Origin: Tilletiaria anomala UBC 951 | Taxonomy: Eukaryota; Basidiomycota; Exobasidiomycetes; Georgefischeriales; Tilletiariaceae | Direction of reading: 5' to 3' | Length of the DNA: 64,000 nt | Assembly (NCBI RefSeq): GCF_000711695.1 | Contig: NW_013546944.1 | Span: forward strand, 26,687 to 90,686 | Shown: in pieces, positions 10,659 to 22,800 of the stretch | Layout of the letters: the number at the start of each line of letters is the position of its first letter | Position numbering within the stretch: position 1 is the stretch's first letter | Notes under the pieces: model-generated | What the model was told of the DNA's origin: nothing | What the model saw: only the letters and a program-made list of their open reading frames with translations | Database searches by the model: none | Program-made: the position numbers and the translations under genes

Positions 10659-11573
10659 CTTGACGCCGTTGGCAACTTCCTAGTATTGCATTGAGGCGCG
10701 CAATTGATTCCAATGATTCTAACACCCAATTTGGATGCAGTCAAGTTGTGAGCCACCTTGGTTCTGGTTACATGCGCCGTAATTGTGCAAAATCTCTTCG
10801 GATGCTGCGCGCCTCGTGTTTCGTCGTTCCGCCCACGGCCCAATACAATCTAGAATCGTTAGCGTACTATAAGGTGGAAGCTTGGAGCGTTGGCGGATGA
10901 CTCTGATTAACACTCTGAGCCGGTTGGCCGTGCCTTCCTGTGGAGGATGCCCTCTGCTGACCGCTACAAAGGACTGTTTCGTGCATGTACATGCGTTGCT
11001 ACGGGACTGCCGGCGCTCGCTGTTTCGCAAACTCGAGATGGCGAGCTCGAATGGAATTGACGATGCGCCGCGAGATGTAGTGCTGCTGTGTTCGGTTTCC
11101 TACATGGGGTTACACGTTCTAACTCAATTCTAGCACTTGGCCATGATAATCGATAATACAATATCTTGATGATGCAGGGGAAATGCAATGTAGATCTTCC
11201 TTTTGTAGGATCAGGCTACTCATGCAAAAGAGCAGTAGGATGACGGTAGTGGAGGTGGTCGTGGTGAGGCTGATCACAAAAATGACCACAACTGGTGATT
11301 ACCGATGGAAAATCGGGCAAAGGATGGCTGTACTGCTTCTTGCTGTTGATGTGATGAGATACTTGCGAAATGGCTTGCAAGCTTGCGATAGGGAGGCATG
11401 AGAAGGTCAGTAGGCGAAAGAAATTGGTTGACAGTTGTCGCCATGTGCCGGAGCGGCGATTACGGCTCGCGAAATTTGGCCAACTTACCCTTCCATTGAA
11501 TGAAATTTGATGACGATCCGCATAGCCTCCTCCCTCGCTAGGCTGACTGGAGAGGGGCCGATAGAAAGCGATG
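10659..11573. other. Intergenic region, SF3A2 / Zn2Cys6 factor
   Basis: About 0.9 kb upstream of SF3A2 and downstream of the Zn2Cys6 gene. Only short overlapping ORFs without recognisable domains occur. I see no structured RNA or repeat. Confidence 0.6.
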
Positions 11574-13695
11574 TCACCGTCCATAGTCTGGAAGCTCGCG
11601 TATAGAGTCGCCCAGTCGACTCGGAGCCTGGTTGATTAGGGGTTCCTGGTAAAGCTCTTCTGCAGCGTTCATCGACGAGAGAAGGTGGTGGCTATCAAAA
11701 TCGGAGGTCTCGTTGAACAGCTCTCCCGGCACGCCACTTGCAACCGGATGATTGCCCTTCCAGGACGACGACGGCGGCGGCAAAGCGGCTCCTTGCGTGA
11801 GCGCTGCTCCTCGGGAGTTCCAAATAGCATTGCGCTCTCCTAAGATGATCCCTGACCCTCCCTTCAGTTGCTCGGGTAGTCCGGACCCTGGCTCTGTGGT
11901 GCAGACACTGCATGAAGATGCTCTCGATTGTGATCTTTGGCATGGAACACCAGAAGCGAACAAATGACTCACTCTTCCACTTGGCTACACGACTCATCGT
12001 CGAGCTCGTCGAGCTCCTCGTCGCCTACAGACACTGCCTGATCAACGCTCGCCGCGTGGTCGGCGCCCGCGCAAAGCCTCGACGATCGCTTGCGAGGAGT
12101 AGGCACCGCCTCGTAGAAGCAAGCACGATCTCCGATGCGGCACTGCTTGCAGGGCGTGCCGTCCTGTGAGCACTTGACCTTGCGCTTCCTGCAGACCAGG
12201 CATCCCGTCCTGCTGCGCTTGAATTTAGCGCGACGGGTCGTTCCGACGCCGCTGCTGCCGATACTGCGCGATAATGGCAGCAGTGCGCCCATCGTAGGCG
12301 AGAAGTCCAGAATGGTTCCCGACCGGATCAGTTTGTTGGAGGACGCGCGCTGACGCTGCGGCTGCGCAGGTGTCACAGATGCCGATGAGCCAACCGAGCT
12401 TTCCCGGACGGACTCTGAAGCACTGTGCGACGCAGCACTATGCTGAAACGCGTAGATTCCTGCATGTGAGGGAAACGCCGCAGCACTCATGCTGCGAAGA
12501 CGTGAATGTGTGACCGGATCAGACATATGGCCTGCGTCGACGCCTGCTCCGGATCCGGAGGAAAATGAGGCGCGGTGGGATTCGGAAAGCGCGGACGGAG
12601 GTTGGTGCGACAGGACAGAAGGGTGCGCTAGCGGCGGTTGCGAAATAAGCGGTGGTTGCGACATAAGCGGCGAGTCGGATGTTGCAGTGCTCCGCAAGCC
12701 AGGTTCGCCGGCGGGTCCGGCGCTGGCGCTGCTCGATCCGTCAGTCCATGGCCAGTTGCGCGACAGGACCGATGCAGAGCAATGTATGTTTGCTAGATGG
12801 CCGTAATGCGACGACAGGCCGCCAGAAGCGGCAGACTGAACTTGTGGCGCTGACGACTGGCTGTGGTACAGAGCAGGACTGAGGATCTGCGAAAAGTTGG
12901 GAACGGCCGTTGATCCTTTCAGCTACGAGATCAACGAGAGAGGCATTTCCGAACACTCACCCCTCCTGCAGGAAGCCCGGAGGAGTTGCTCGCCGAGCTG
13001 CTAGCCGGTAACCCCGCAGATGCAAACAGGTTGATCCTCGTCAACCCATCTGCGGCGGATCCTGTGCCTAGAGGCATGGCCGTCGTGGGAGGAGGCATCA
13101 TGGGTTGATGCAGAGACTGAGGCCGCAGGTTAGACTGCATCGCCATCACATGCTCGTGCGGCGTCCAGGAAGACACGGAGCCGCTGTGATGCATCGGCAT
13201 CGTGTTCGTGACCGACATAGGATTGGCAAATATGGATGACTGCGCACTGTTCAGCCGCATGACGTCCACGGCTGACGGGTTGGCGGCCATCATGTTGCTT
13301 GGGGCCGATGGCGCGTGCTGGCCCTGTTGCGGGAGATGGTACCGGGTATCTGATGATAATAAAGGCGGCAGATGTTGCAGTTGAGACGCAGACGAATTTT
13401 GTACGGCGGCTTGAGCGTGTCGACCGTGGTATCGAGCCTGCTGCGTTGAGTGTTCCGAATGCTGACGTACTCTTCCGGCCTGTGCCGAATCAGAGCCTGC
13501 ACGAGCGGGATAGGGATGACCAACAAGACTGGAACTTGACTCGCTCCTCTGATGGAGGGGTAAGGTGGAAGACGGTTCAACTGGATAGGGACCCGGTGAT
13601 AAAGGTACCGCAGCTAACGAGAATGTTGAAGGCCGACTGTGTGCGATGGCTATCCAAGCTTCTGGTTCACCCCCTTGTGGAAGGCGACTTTCCAT
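11574..13695 (-). CDS. Zn(II)2Cys6 transcription factor
   Basis: Fungal-type DNA-binding regulator, 660 aa in three exons: 13695-12961, 12886-11973 and 11907-11574, with GTGAGT donors and phase-closing CAG acceptors (74 and 65 bases). The binuclear cluster is C-x2-C-x6-C-x6-C-x2-C-x6-C with Cys at 474, 477, 484, 491, 494 and 501 (CLVCRKRKVKC ... CKQCRIGDRAC), followed by a basic PRKRSSR stretch. It is unusual in having about 470 Ser/Gln/Pro-rich residues before the cluster instead of an N-terminal cluster, and no fungal-specific TF middle-homology region is apparent after it. An acidic run (DEELDELDDE) follows the cluster and could serve in activation. The start is the first ATG after an in-frame stop. 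Targets unknown; a very long gene-free region lies upstream. Confidence 0.9.
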
Positions 13696-13888
13696 TACCT
13701 CACGCACCAGGTAGTATCAGCGTGCAGTGAGGCTGGCCAACACGCCATGCGCTTCAGTAATGACATTAGAAAGAACATTGCGAACGCCATTGCTTACCCT
13801 CTGTTTGCTGCTTTCAGACTCAATGGTCCCAATCTGCGCCAATATGAAGCGCTTACAAACATGCGTCACCGGGACAAAGCGGTTGCTT

Positions 13889-13960
13889 TCGCTAGGCGAT
13901 TTGTGAAGGCAGTGCGAGACTGGGGAGACTGCCGAGCGAGAGAACCTGCTCGCCTAGCGA
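13889..13960. repeat. 11-base inverted repeat upstream of the Zn2Cys6 factor
   Basis: Arms TCGCTAGGCGA (13889-13899) and its exact reverse complement (13950-13960), 50 bases apart, about 195 bases upstream of the transcription factor ATG. Possible paired binding sites or chance; the arms themselves are seen directly. Confidence 0.85.
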
Positions 13961-15430
13961 TCGCGACCGCGTCTGGTCTGGCTGTGTGCCTTGTCCAGCC
14001 AGAGATGTCGAAGCCACGACTGTGAGTATTCGGATGTGGTGCGATGAAACCCACAGCTTTGTGTCCCATCGGGCTGCCAAGGTCACTTTGAGAGCATGGG
14101 GCTGTTTTATGAAAGTGAAGTTCTGGCGAGCATTTTCTCCAGCGACGACGGCATTGGCCAGGAGATATAAAAAACGGCCGATCAGAGCGATGTAAAAGGT
14201 ATGGAGGCGAAGTAAAGATCCAAGATGCAGGAAGGAGATTGACCGTGATGACCCCACAGAACTCTCACCAGAGGCAGAGATGCCATGAATTGAATTGCAT
14301 TGCATTGACACCGACAAGAGATGTGGCCCGGTCTGTTCTCCCAGGCCCAGGCCTGCCCCAGTCTCTCTCATGAACGCCTCTCCGCCAGCGTCCGACGGAG
14401 CGGCTGCAGAAGAGAGCTGCTGCCGACTCGGCCAAGCTCATCGGCCTCTCCCTCACTTTTTCTGTCTCTGTCACCGAACTGAATTAAACACACAGTTTGA
14501 TGAAGACATGAGTGTGCTTGCATGTGTACGTACATACGCACTGCGCTTCCATCAAGATATTCCATGAGCACAAAGCAGGTGACCCACAGCAGCCAGCAGG
14601 AGTGTCTCGTACGAGTTTTAGTGAGGGGCCGACGGCGAAGAGTGCTCTCCCACCAGGGTCCCACAGCAGTGCAACAGGCCACAGCTGTGCCTGCCTCGTT
14701 CGACCCACCTTTTTGCTTTGTTTGGGACTGCAAGCAATTGTGCCCTCGTGCCTGCAACACCACCTCACGTGAGCTTCAGTCGGTTCCGAAACCCTCTGTG
14801 GCACAGCTGAAAGTAGCTGACAGCCTGGAGCACGGCAGGCGAGGCGGGCAATTGGCAAAAGGGGGTTTAATTCCCCTTTTTTGCTGGTGGCACCCCAAGA
14901 TGCCCAATTGCGCCCATCGCCGCGTATCCCCTTCCCTGGTTCGACATGAATTTTCCTGCCAGAGCCAGCAAGCAGGCCCCCGAAGCTGCCATATTCGTCA
15001 GACGGACGCCATGGCTGCTGTTCCTCCGCCAACTTCGTCGTCCTTCGACGTTCGAACCTGCGCTTGCCACATGTGCATACATACCGATATGTGAAGTCGG
15101 ACCCCGGGTCTGCAGTGTGCACAAAGCACTCAAGCCGCTTCAAGAACAGGGTAAGCAGGATTTGCTTGGTGAGAACGAACTTGCCTGACGCGATGACGGT
15201 GCTGACACTTGCTGAACTCTCAGATACTCAGTCACTGGACAGGTGGGGCAAAGTGGCGGATGGGTTGACAGGGCAGATGCGGTGACAATGGAGGGCGACC
15301 TGGAAGGCACAGAACATATAATTTTTTGGGTGCGATGAAAATGGCAAATTTTTTATCTTCGAATCTCTTGCTCCAACTCGGACACATGTGGGACACACTC
15401 AGGTCACATGCGAGCGAATGCAACTTGATA

Positions 15431-15451
15431 ATTGCGAATTGCAAATTGCGA
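15431..15451. repeat. Tandem heptamer ATTGCGA/ATTGCAA, three units
   Basis: Three consecutive seven-base units, the middle one with one substitution, in non-coding DNA. Function unknown. Confidence 0.8.
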
Positions 15452-18400
15452 TTACAAAATATTTCATCCAGGCACTCGTGCGCGAGCGCTCCTGCCTGCT
15501 GGAAGCTCCGAGGTTAATGGATTGCGAATGTACCCTCACTAACCTCCATGCTCCATACTCCAAACGTCGTGCTCGCCTGTGCATAGTGCGCAAAAGATAT
15601 CCCACCTACAAGGGGTTAGCGCTTGCTGAGTGTGATGACTCATCCATGCGGCATCATCGAACTCGCATTCAGTTTCTACGTGTGGAGTAATATCCGCATA
15701 TGTGTACATCGAGCGCTCCATTGCCAAGTATGCGCGGATGAGGGATGTGCGAAAGGGATCGCACTGCGACCCTTTCTTGACTGATCCCACCACTTCCTAT
15801 TACTCATCCTGTGCTTACTAGTACTATCGTTTCAAGGTTCCAGAATCAAGGCGAACGATCTTATGGGGTGGCATCCAATGATCTTCCTCGCATTTACAAT
15901 CAGATTTTATTTATTGCAGGACGAAAGGCATTTAGACTGTGCTACCGCTTCGTAAATGAATCCTTCTAAATTACACCTGGGAGCTTTGTGCACAACTTTG
16001 TTGATGCTTGGCAGCTTAATAGTCACGGATGGGCCACGGCGGGTTTCTACGACTTCATACAGTGCTACTTCTGCCCACAGTTGCATTTCGTCACAAACGG
16101 CCTGCATGAACACATACTTCATATACAGAAAGACGCCAACCAGAAGTGTGTCATAATGTGTAGCATGACGGAAGCCGGGAAGAAACGTGTCGCTCGGTAC
16201 ACCAAATGACGAATGAGGGCAGAAGTGCTGAAGGGCAGAGTTGTAGAGTTGTTCTGACCGCGGATCGTTCACGCCTTCACGCTTCAATGCCCTTCCTAGA
16301 CCCGCTCATCGTGCACAACGTCGACATTTCTCTGTTTGAGTTCTGCCTGACGACTGTCGAACTAGAGACTTCGAGGACCCAGGTGTCACCATAGGTCGGT
16401 CGGGATTTCCAGGGAACAAAGTACCGGAAGCAGAGGGATCAGGTGCCGAGTCGCTTTCTGGGAAAATTTGCAGTGAATTGGTTGGGAACTAGATGCATTA
16501 AGTGAATGTGATGAGATGCGTGTGATTACTATTATGGGATGGGAGAAGTGTGCTGCGCATGTCAAACAAGGGTGCTGATTGATGGAACCTGAACTCGCTC
16601 GGTGTTTGCTACACTTGGCGCTTCAGCCGAATGCTTCCACTGTTGCTCCTGGTGAAGGCTGACGGTCGGGCGGTGCCAGATCTTTATCGGAAAGCTTGAC
16701 AGAGGGAGTTGGAAGCCGGACAAGCCATTACACGAAGCCGAGCTCCATATCTGAACCTCTCTCATCGCAAATCGATCTACACCTAATTTGACCTGAATCT
16801 CCTCATCATGGGTTTCGGATGACTTGCGTGGAGTCAAGTATTGAAGTGGCGGCGCCAAGCCGCGGGTTATCAGGTTGAGCGGCTTTGGGAGGAGGATGTT
16901 TCAGGACGAGGCTCAGAGGCTGCTGTTTATTCATAATCTACAAAATCATCGGTGTGCCTGAACCATGATTCCCTGTAGAGTATCACTTTGAAGACCCCAT
17001 CCTCCACCACAACGAATGATACTCTGACGACTGAATCGCTATGTATGGACAAATCCAAGCACACGGGCTTTTAGTAGAACTGATGGCAGGAAAAAACATC
17101 AACGTCAGTTGATGCAACGGGCGCCGCACGCGTCGGGCACATGCCATCGCCTCGTCGTGGAGCAAGCCATCGATGAACGCTTGTGGATGCAGCGCTCACA
17201 GAAAGCAAGGTAGGCCGTGCACGTCGGCTCGCTTTGTGGAGTCGTTTTGTGGATCTCTCTTTTGTCTCCTCTTCACCAGATAATTGAACCGTGTCGCTTG
17301 CCGCGCCCAGAGCGAGTTGTACCACGACATCGAGAGTCGAACAAATGTCAAAATACAGCCTGTTGCGGGATGCCTACTACATGCATCACCAAATGGACAT
17401 GCGAAAATTCACCAACGCTTTCACCGGGATCGTGCCTCACGCTCGGAGCGTCTGAGGCCACTGAATGTTCAGTGTTCAAAATTGGGTCTCAAAGACAGCT
17501 CACCGCTCACGGTTTGCCTTCACTCGTATCAACCGGTCGTTCCTAATGGTCATACGCCACGCGAATCAAGAACAACCTGAGCCGAGAGGTCTTTTCCGTC
17601 CAGTCACCAAGGCAAGAATATAATGCAAGCTCACCAGAAACATGGAGTGAATGGAGAAGAGTCGTTTGGTTTCGAAAAAGTATTGAGTGGTAACCTGCAT
17701 CGGTTTCTGCGCTCTCGGAACTATGGTGGAGACCTCTTACGCTCATCAATCTTGAGCTTTGGTTGATACCTCATTAAAGCTCGCCTTATGAACCGTATCA
17801 GGACCTTAGATTCGTGGCCCACCAGCAGCATACCTGAGTATCAACCTACGCCCACAGCTTCGCTATTTTCAAACTTCCTGGGCGTTATCATCATTTCATG
17901 CGTCTTGCACTATGGTCAGATGATGGTGTTTCGAACGCATCTCGAGTCCAGACGCATGAACGCCAAGATGGCACCTAGTGACGTCTGTTCGTTCAATTTC
18001 AACCATGCCGGTTCCCTGTACTGCTCATGCATGCGAATGGCCCGCTCATCGCCCTCAGTACGCGCTGGCGTGGTGCCACTGGGGCCAATAGAGTGTGGAA
18101 TTGAGCGTGCATATGAACTGCTTGATTACAACTGAATCTGTATGCATTAGTTGAACCGAAGTTGGCTTGCTACAGACTTCGCAGTTCACCGCTCATATTT
18201 CACATTTCACCTCTCAAAGCTGAAGGGTTCAAGCTTCGCTCTTGAAACTGTTGCACGCGTTTGCCCATGGTGACAGCAAAGATTTGCAGGATTGGACTGG
18301 ACAGCGTTGCAGAGACTGATCCTCCGTTATTCACGTCAGTCGATGTCTGGGGTTTCGACCTTATGATCTATGTAAACAGCTATGGACTCACCCGCACAGG

Positions 18401-19801
18401 TCTTTTATCCCGCACATCACAGGCGAGCTTGGCTATGTATCGTCCACCATGAGCTCGTGACTTGTGACCTGGTGCGAGTAGCACATCGGTTATCACAAGT
18501 TTGGGAAGACGGGAGAACAAGAGTAATGAACAGCATGACTGCTCGAGCCTGATCTGTTCGTTCACTACCCACAGTGGAGAGTGTGGAGTGAGGATGGCGA
18601 CTGGGGAGGCTGGCAGCCGTGAGGTGGGCATGTCAGACCGAGTCAGACTCTGCCACTTGCCAATATCTGCTAACTGCCATCTGTACTATACCAAGGCCGA
18701 GCCGGGTGTGCGAATGGCGCCCAACGCTAGCAAAGGTGAGTAAGCACATACCTTTGTTGTCCATGCGCCCGTCCCCCGGGTCGCTGGTATCCCAGGTCGA
18801 AGCCAGATCGATTCAAGGTATAGCTAGGGCAAGCCAGTAGAGCGGTCTGCTCGAGTGCCTAAGCCTTGGATCCTTGGAGTGTGGACCGAAGTGTTGGAGC
18901 ACTGAACAGGCCGGGACTCGGCCGGATGACACAAATCACAGGAAGTCAGGAACTGCCCTTACATCTTGTCTGTCCGTCTGTTTATTTGTTAGTTTCAGGT
19001 CAAAACGTCGTCCCTCGTCGATGCTCCTCGAGTCCTGCACACCTTTGACGGGAAAGGCCTGGACAGGTGGTCCGACAAGTCTCGACTGCTCAACACTTTT
19101 CCCTCCTGATCGGGCCTTTTTGAGAGGCAGCACACTGGTCAGCTGCAACGAGACTAGGATGCATTCTTGGCTTCTGTGATCGCTGGGCGAATGATGCACA
19201 TACGTATTTACTCGTACATGCATAAATGTACCTACATGCAAGTACACACAAGTTTCTCACACTTCCCTTCTCTTGCGAACCATGTGAAAGAGTCGAGGCG
19301 ACATGAACTTGCGGGCCAAGACGACTTAAGTTGCATCAATGCAGCACATGCCACCGTGATTGCGGCGTCTAGCAAGCCACAAGGCACTCTCTATTTGAAA
19401 CTCTCTACCGTCCTCGCGGCAGAGTATGAAACGGAATGCGACGAAAGGGCGTACCTTGGCACACTACATACACGAGTTGACATTGTGTTCAATCCATTTG
19501 ACCGGTTTACTTATCAAGGCATCACCAACGCATCAATCAACATGTCGATCCACGAGAATCTGCGTTTGGTGGCAGAACTAGCAATGCCGTAAAATTGCGA
19601 CCATTTACTTTGTTTCAGTGCATTATACAAATTCAAGGTATCGGGAGCAGCGATGTTACATGGCAGCTCCATTGCGTACACATGGCAGACGCACGCAATA
19701 CAGCGAGGTGATCCGCTGCTGGCAAAGAGTGACTCCGGGTGATCACAAAAGAGAAGAATAAGTGAACGACAAATTGGAAGACAAGGTCTCGGCATGCTTA
19801 A

Positions 19802-22800
19802 TTATAATCTGCGACTATTCGTCGAGCCGGAACGGACGCTCTCTGCCTCGTCAGCTTCCAGTAAAGAGTGGAGTGGTTGACCGGGCTGCAACGAGGCCGG
19901 CCCATTATCAGTGATTGCGTGAAACACAGGAGCGAAGGTAGTGCTCCTTTGGCAGGAAGAACATACCTGGTAAGGTTCTCGGAAAGACATTGGGAGGGCA
20001 ATGTCGTCCTCCTCCCGCTGTTCGGCAGCGTCTGTGGAATTGTCACCTGCGTCTGTCGCTTGGTCGCTGTGCGGTTGCCATCTGTGCGGCTCAAGCGCAG
20101 CAGCTGCAGCAGCTTCGAGTGGGTGCATTTTGCGCTTGGACTCAGCGGACTGGTCGGCGGACTGGTTCTCGTCGGTAAGCGCAGGCGCATTTGTCTGCTT
20201 TCCTTCCGCGCCCTTCTGTGCCTTTTCGTCAGCGGCCCTAGAAACGGAGCCAGAGGTGGAACCAGAGCCTTTGGCGGGCGGGCCGCCGAATTGCCCTGCG
20301 ATCTTGGCGACACGCCCGTGAATGCGGTTGTTGATGTCGAAAGGGTTATCGATGGCAGCTCTTGTAGGCTGCTCGGTTTTCACAGAAATGGCTGCCGCCT
20401 TCGGAGGCAAATCGACTGGGTTCAAGCGGGCCCGCAAACCAGCAGCCGGGCTGAGCGGGTCATTGGAGATCGACCCTCCAGTGGCATGAGGCTGAAGCGG
20501 AGTCAGACGCACCTTCTCAGGAAAAGAAGAGACAGGTATATCCATTGCGCTTTCCGGCACGACCGGGTCGGGCGAGTCGGATGTCAGCTTGTTGAATGGC
20601 GCAACTGCCGGAGGCTCCGTCGGTTTGTTGGCAGTTTCGACCTCGTCTTCGCGCAGATAAGCCACTTGCGGAGATTCAGAGAGGTCCGACATGGGCCGCT
20701 CACATCTGGCAACAGAAGATAGGGCAGAATTGAATCCAAGAAACAAGTCTGAAGTAGGTTTTCCACCGACATTGTCGACAGGTAGTTCGGCACCACTTGG
20801 CGATCGCGATCGACTCTTCTTTAGAGAAAGGTCCACAGAATCAGCCAATTCCTGACACGAAAAGTCCGCAGTGGAGCCCATGGGCTTGCTCGAATCACGC
20901 GGAGGCGGGATGATCGCGCCTTGTGTAGCAATACGCCCTTGGGACTTGAGCATGACATCGACCCAGACGTCATCCCTGCTCTGCTTTTGCGCGTGGCGTT
21001 TACAACTACCCTCTTCTTTTCGTGGCGATTCAACCTCGTAAAGGCTTCGGGTCTCAAAGTCGACAGTGGAGGATGACTGATCGTGACCATTCTGCTGGCT
21101 GTTCCCATTCGTCCTGCTGAAGCTTGCTCCAAGCGGCGACTTTGGCGGAACGGCGGGTGGAAGATTCTGCGGCACGGACTTGCGGCCGCGCATCCGTTGG
21201 CTCCTGCTGCGGAGTACAGATATCAAGCCTCCCCGTTCCTTCGTGGGGAGTTCCACATCTAGCTTAATGTGGTGAACTGCGGGGTGCGACGTTGTTGCAG
21301 CAGGTGCTGACGCTGGAAGCGGCTTCTCCGTAGCGTTCACGTTGACTTGATAACTTTCCTGCAATGGGGAAAGCGGTGACTGCGAGAATGTTGCCCAAGT
21401 GGAACGGTCCGACTCTAGCGTCCTTTGCACGGGGTCGTTGAACTTGAGTTGCTTGGTCTGCCCGCCAGAGCCTGGCTGGAAGACGTCGTCTGGATCATAG
21501 AACGGCAGATTCTTCTCCTGCTTACCCTTTCCCAGTTTCTTGAAAACGTTAAGTTTGCGAAGCATCGGCTTGCTGCGCCCCTTCTTCCTGCCTAGAGCTT
21601 CCAGGTCGGCGCGGTACGCCGGAGGCACGATCTCAGAGATGACGAACCAGGCCGCATCCGTGCGCGGATCCTTCTGCACGAAATCCCCGAATTCGGAGCG
21701 GATGGGTGAGACGATGCTCGTGGGCAGCTGCGCTCCGGCATTGTTGCTCTGCGAGCTGACGCTCCAAGGCGTAGGGCGGGACTTGTACTGCACGACGACA
21801 AAGTTCGCAGTGCGGTGTGACAGCTCGTCGCGATTCGACCAACCGCAGCCGAGCATGTAGTCCGCCCAAACCTCGGCGAACGTCTCGTCGATCTTCGAAT
21901 ACGCATTGTCTGCACCTGCTGCCTGGCCCTGAGCTTGCGTGTTACCATCAATAGTGCAAGTCAAGGAAGGACTGGAGATGACTTTGGCGCGCGTGTCGTA
22001 AGAGAAATCCGGTACTTTGCGTGCCGACTTTCGCATCCGCTCGAGAATCTCTGCATGTCCATTCGGCCATCTCTCCAGCTCCTCCTTCAGCTGGTCATCG
22101 AATGACAACACCGAGTCGAGACCCGCATCGTCACCGTCGACGCCAAAGCCCGAACTCGCAAAGTCAGACCAGATCTTGGTGCCTCTCCGCTCGGAGCGAT
22201 TCTTTCGCTCTGTCTCCTTCAAGTCGAACGCCAGTTTGGAAGAGTCCGTCTCGAGGAAACCGATGTTGGCAAAGTCACCCCATGCTTTCGACACCAGTGA
22301 GCTGTGCGAGTTCAGCGCGTCGTTGGGATCTGGAGAGCGTAGACCAAACTCGGAGAGCGGACCGACTGGTGGTACTCCGCTGGATTTGAGCCCTTGCAGG
22401 CCGCCACGGTAGTTGATGAGTTTCCTGAACCTGTCTGAAAACTGAGGGTACAAACCGTGCTGCGGGTCGTCCCCTCTGCATGCCTCCCATTCCTCACAGC
22501 GCACCTGGAGCTCCATTTGGCAAGCCACTTGGAGCAACTCAGGACTGTACGAGCGCACGTTGGCCTCGATGATGGTAACAGGCACGGACCGGGCGGTTGA
22601 ACCGAGCTTGGCAACCTGGCTCGAGAGCATGGCTGGGTATCCAGTGATGTGATCCACAAGGCGCGTGGGAAGTGCCTCCTTCGTGGCCTGCTCACGAATG
22701 TAAGCGAGCAAGAGGTGTTCCGTCGCGTTCGCGTCTCGTACGTATGCGTCGTATGTTCTTTGGAAAGTCTCGTCTTCCGGCAAGCCGAAGAGGAGGGGTC

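Larger units (their letters stand above)
13696..19801. other. 6.1 kb gene-free region
   Basis: No ORF here resembles a known family, and the longest ones (around 14.5-15.1 kb) lie on both strands over the same bases, as expected of chance ORFs. The sequence looks AT-richer than neighbouring genes. It contains an 11-base inverted repeat (13889-13960) and a small heptamer repeat (15431-15451). It is upstream of the Zn2Cys6 factor and downstream of the MSB1-type gene. It could be an extended regulatory region or hold unannotated non-coding RNA; I found no tRNA B-box with a credible fold. Confidence 0.6.

Noticed and set aside
14484-15143. 219-codon minus ORF and an overlapping 190-codon plus ORF
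   Set aside because: Both strands are open over the same bases, neither shows a domain, and composition looks non-coding.
19167-19592. 141-codon plus ORF at the end of the gene-free region
   Set aside because: Begins in a low-complexity TACATGCA-rich stretch and resembles no family; likely chance.
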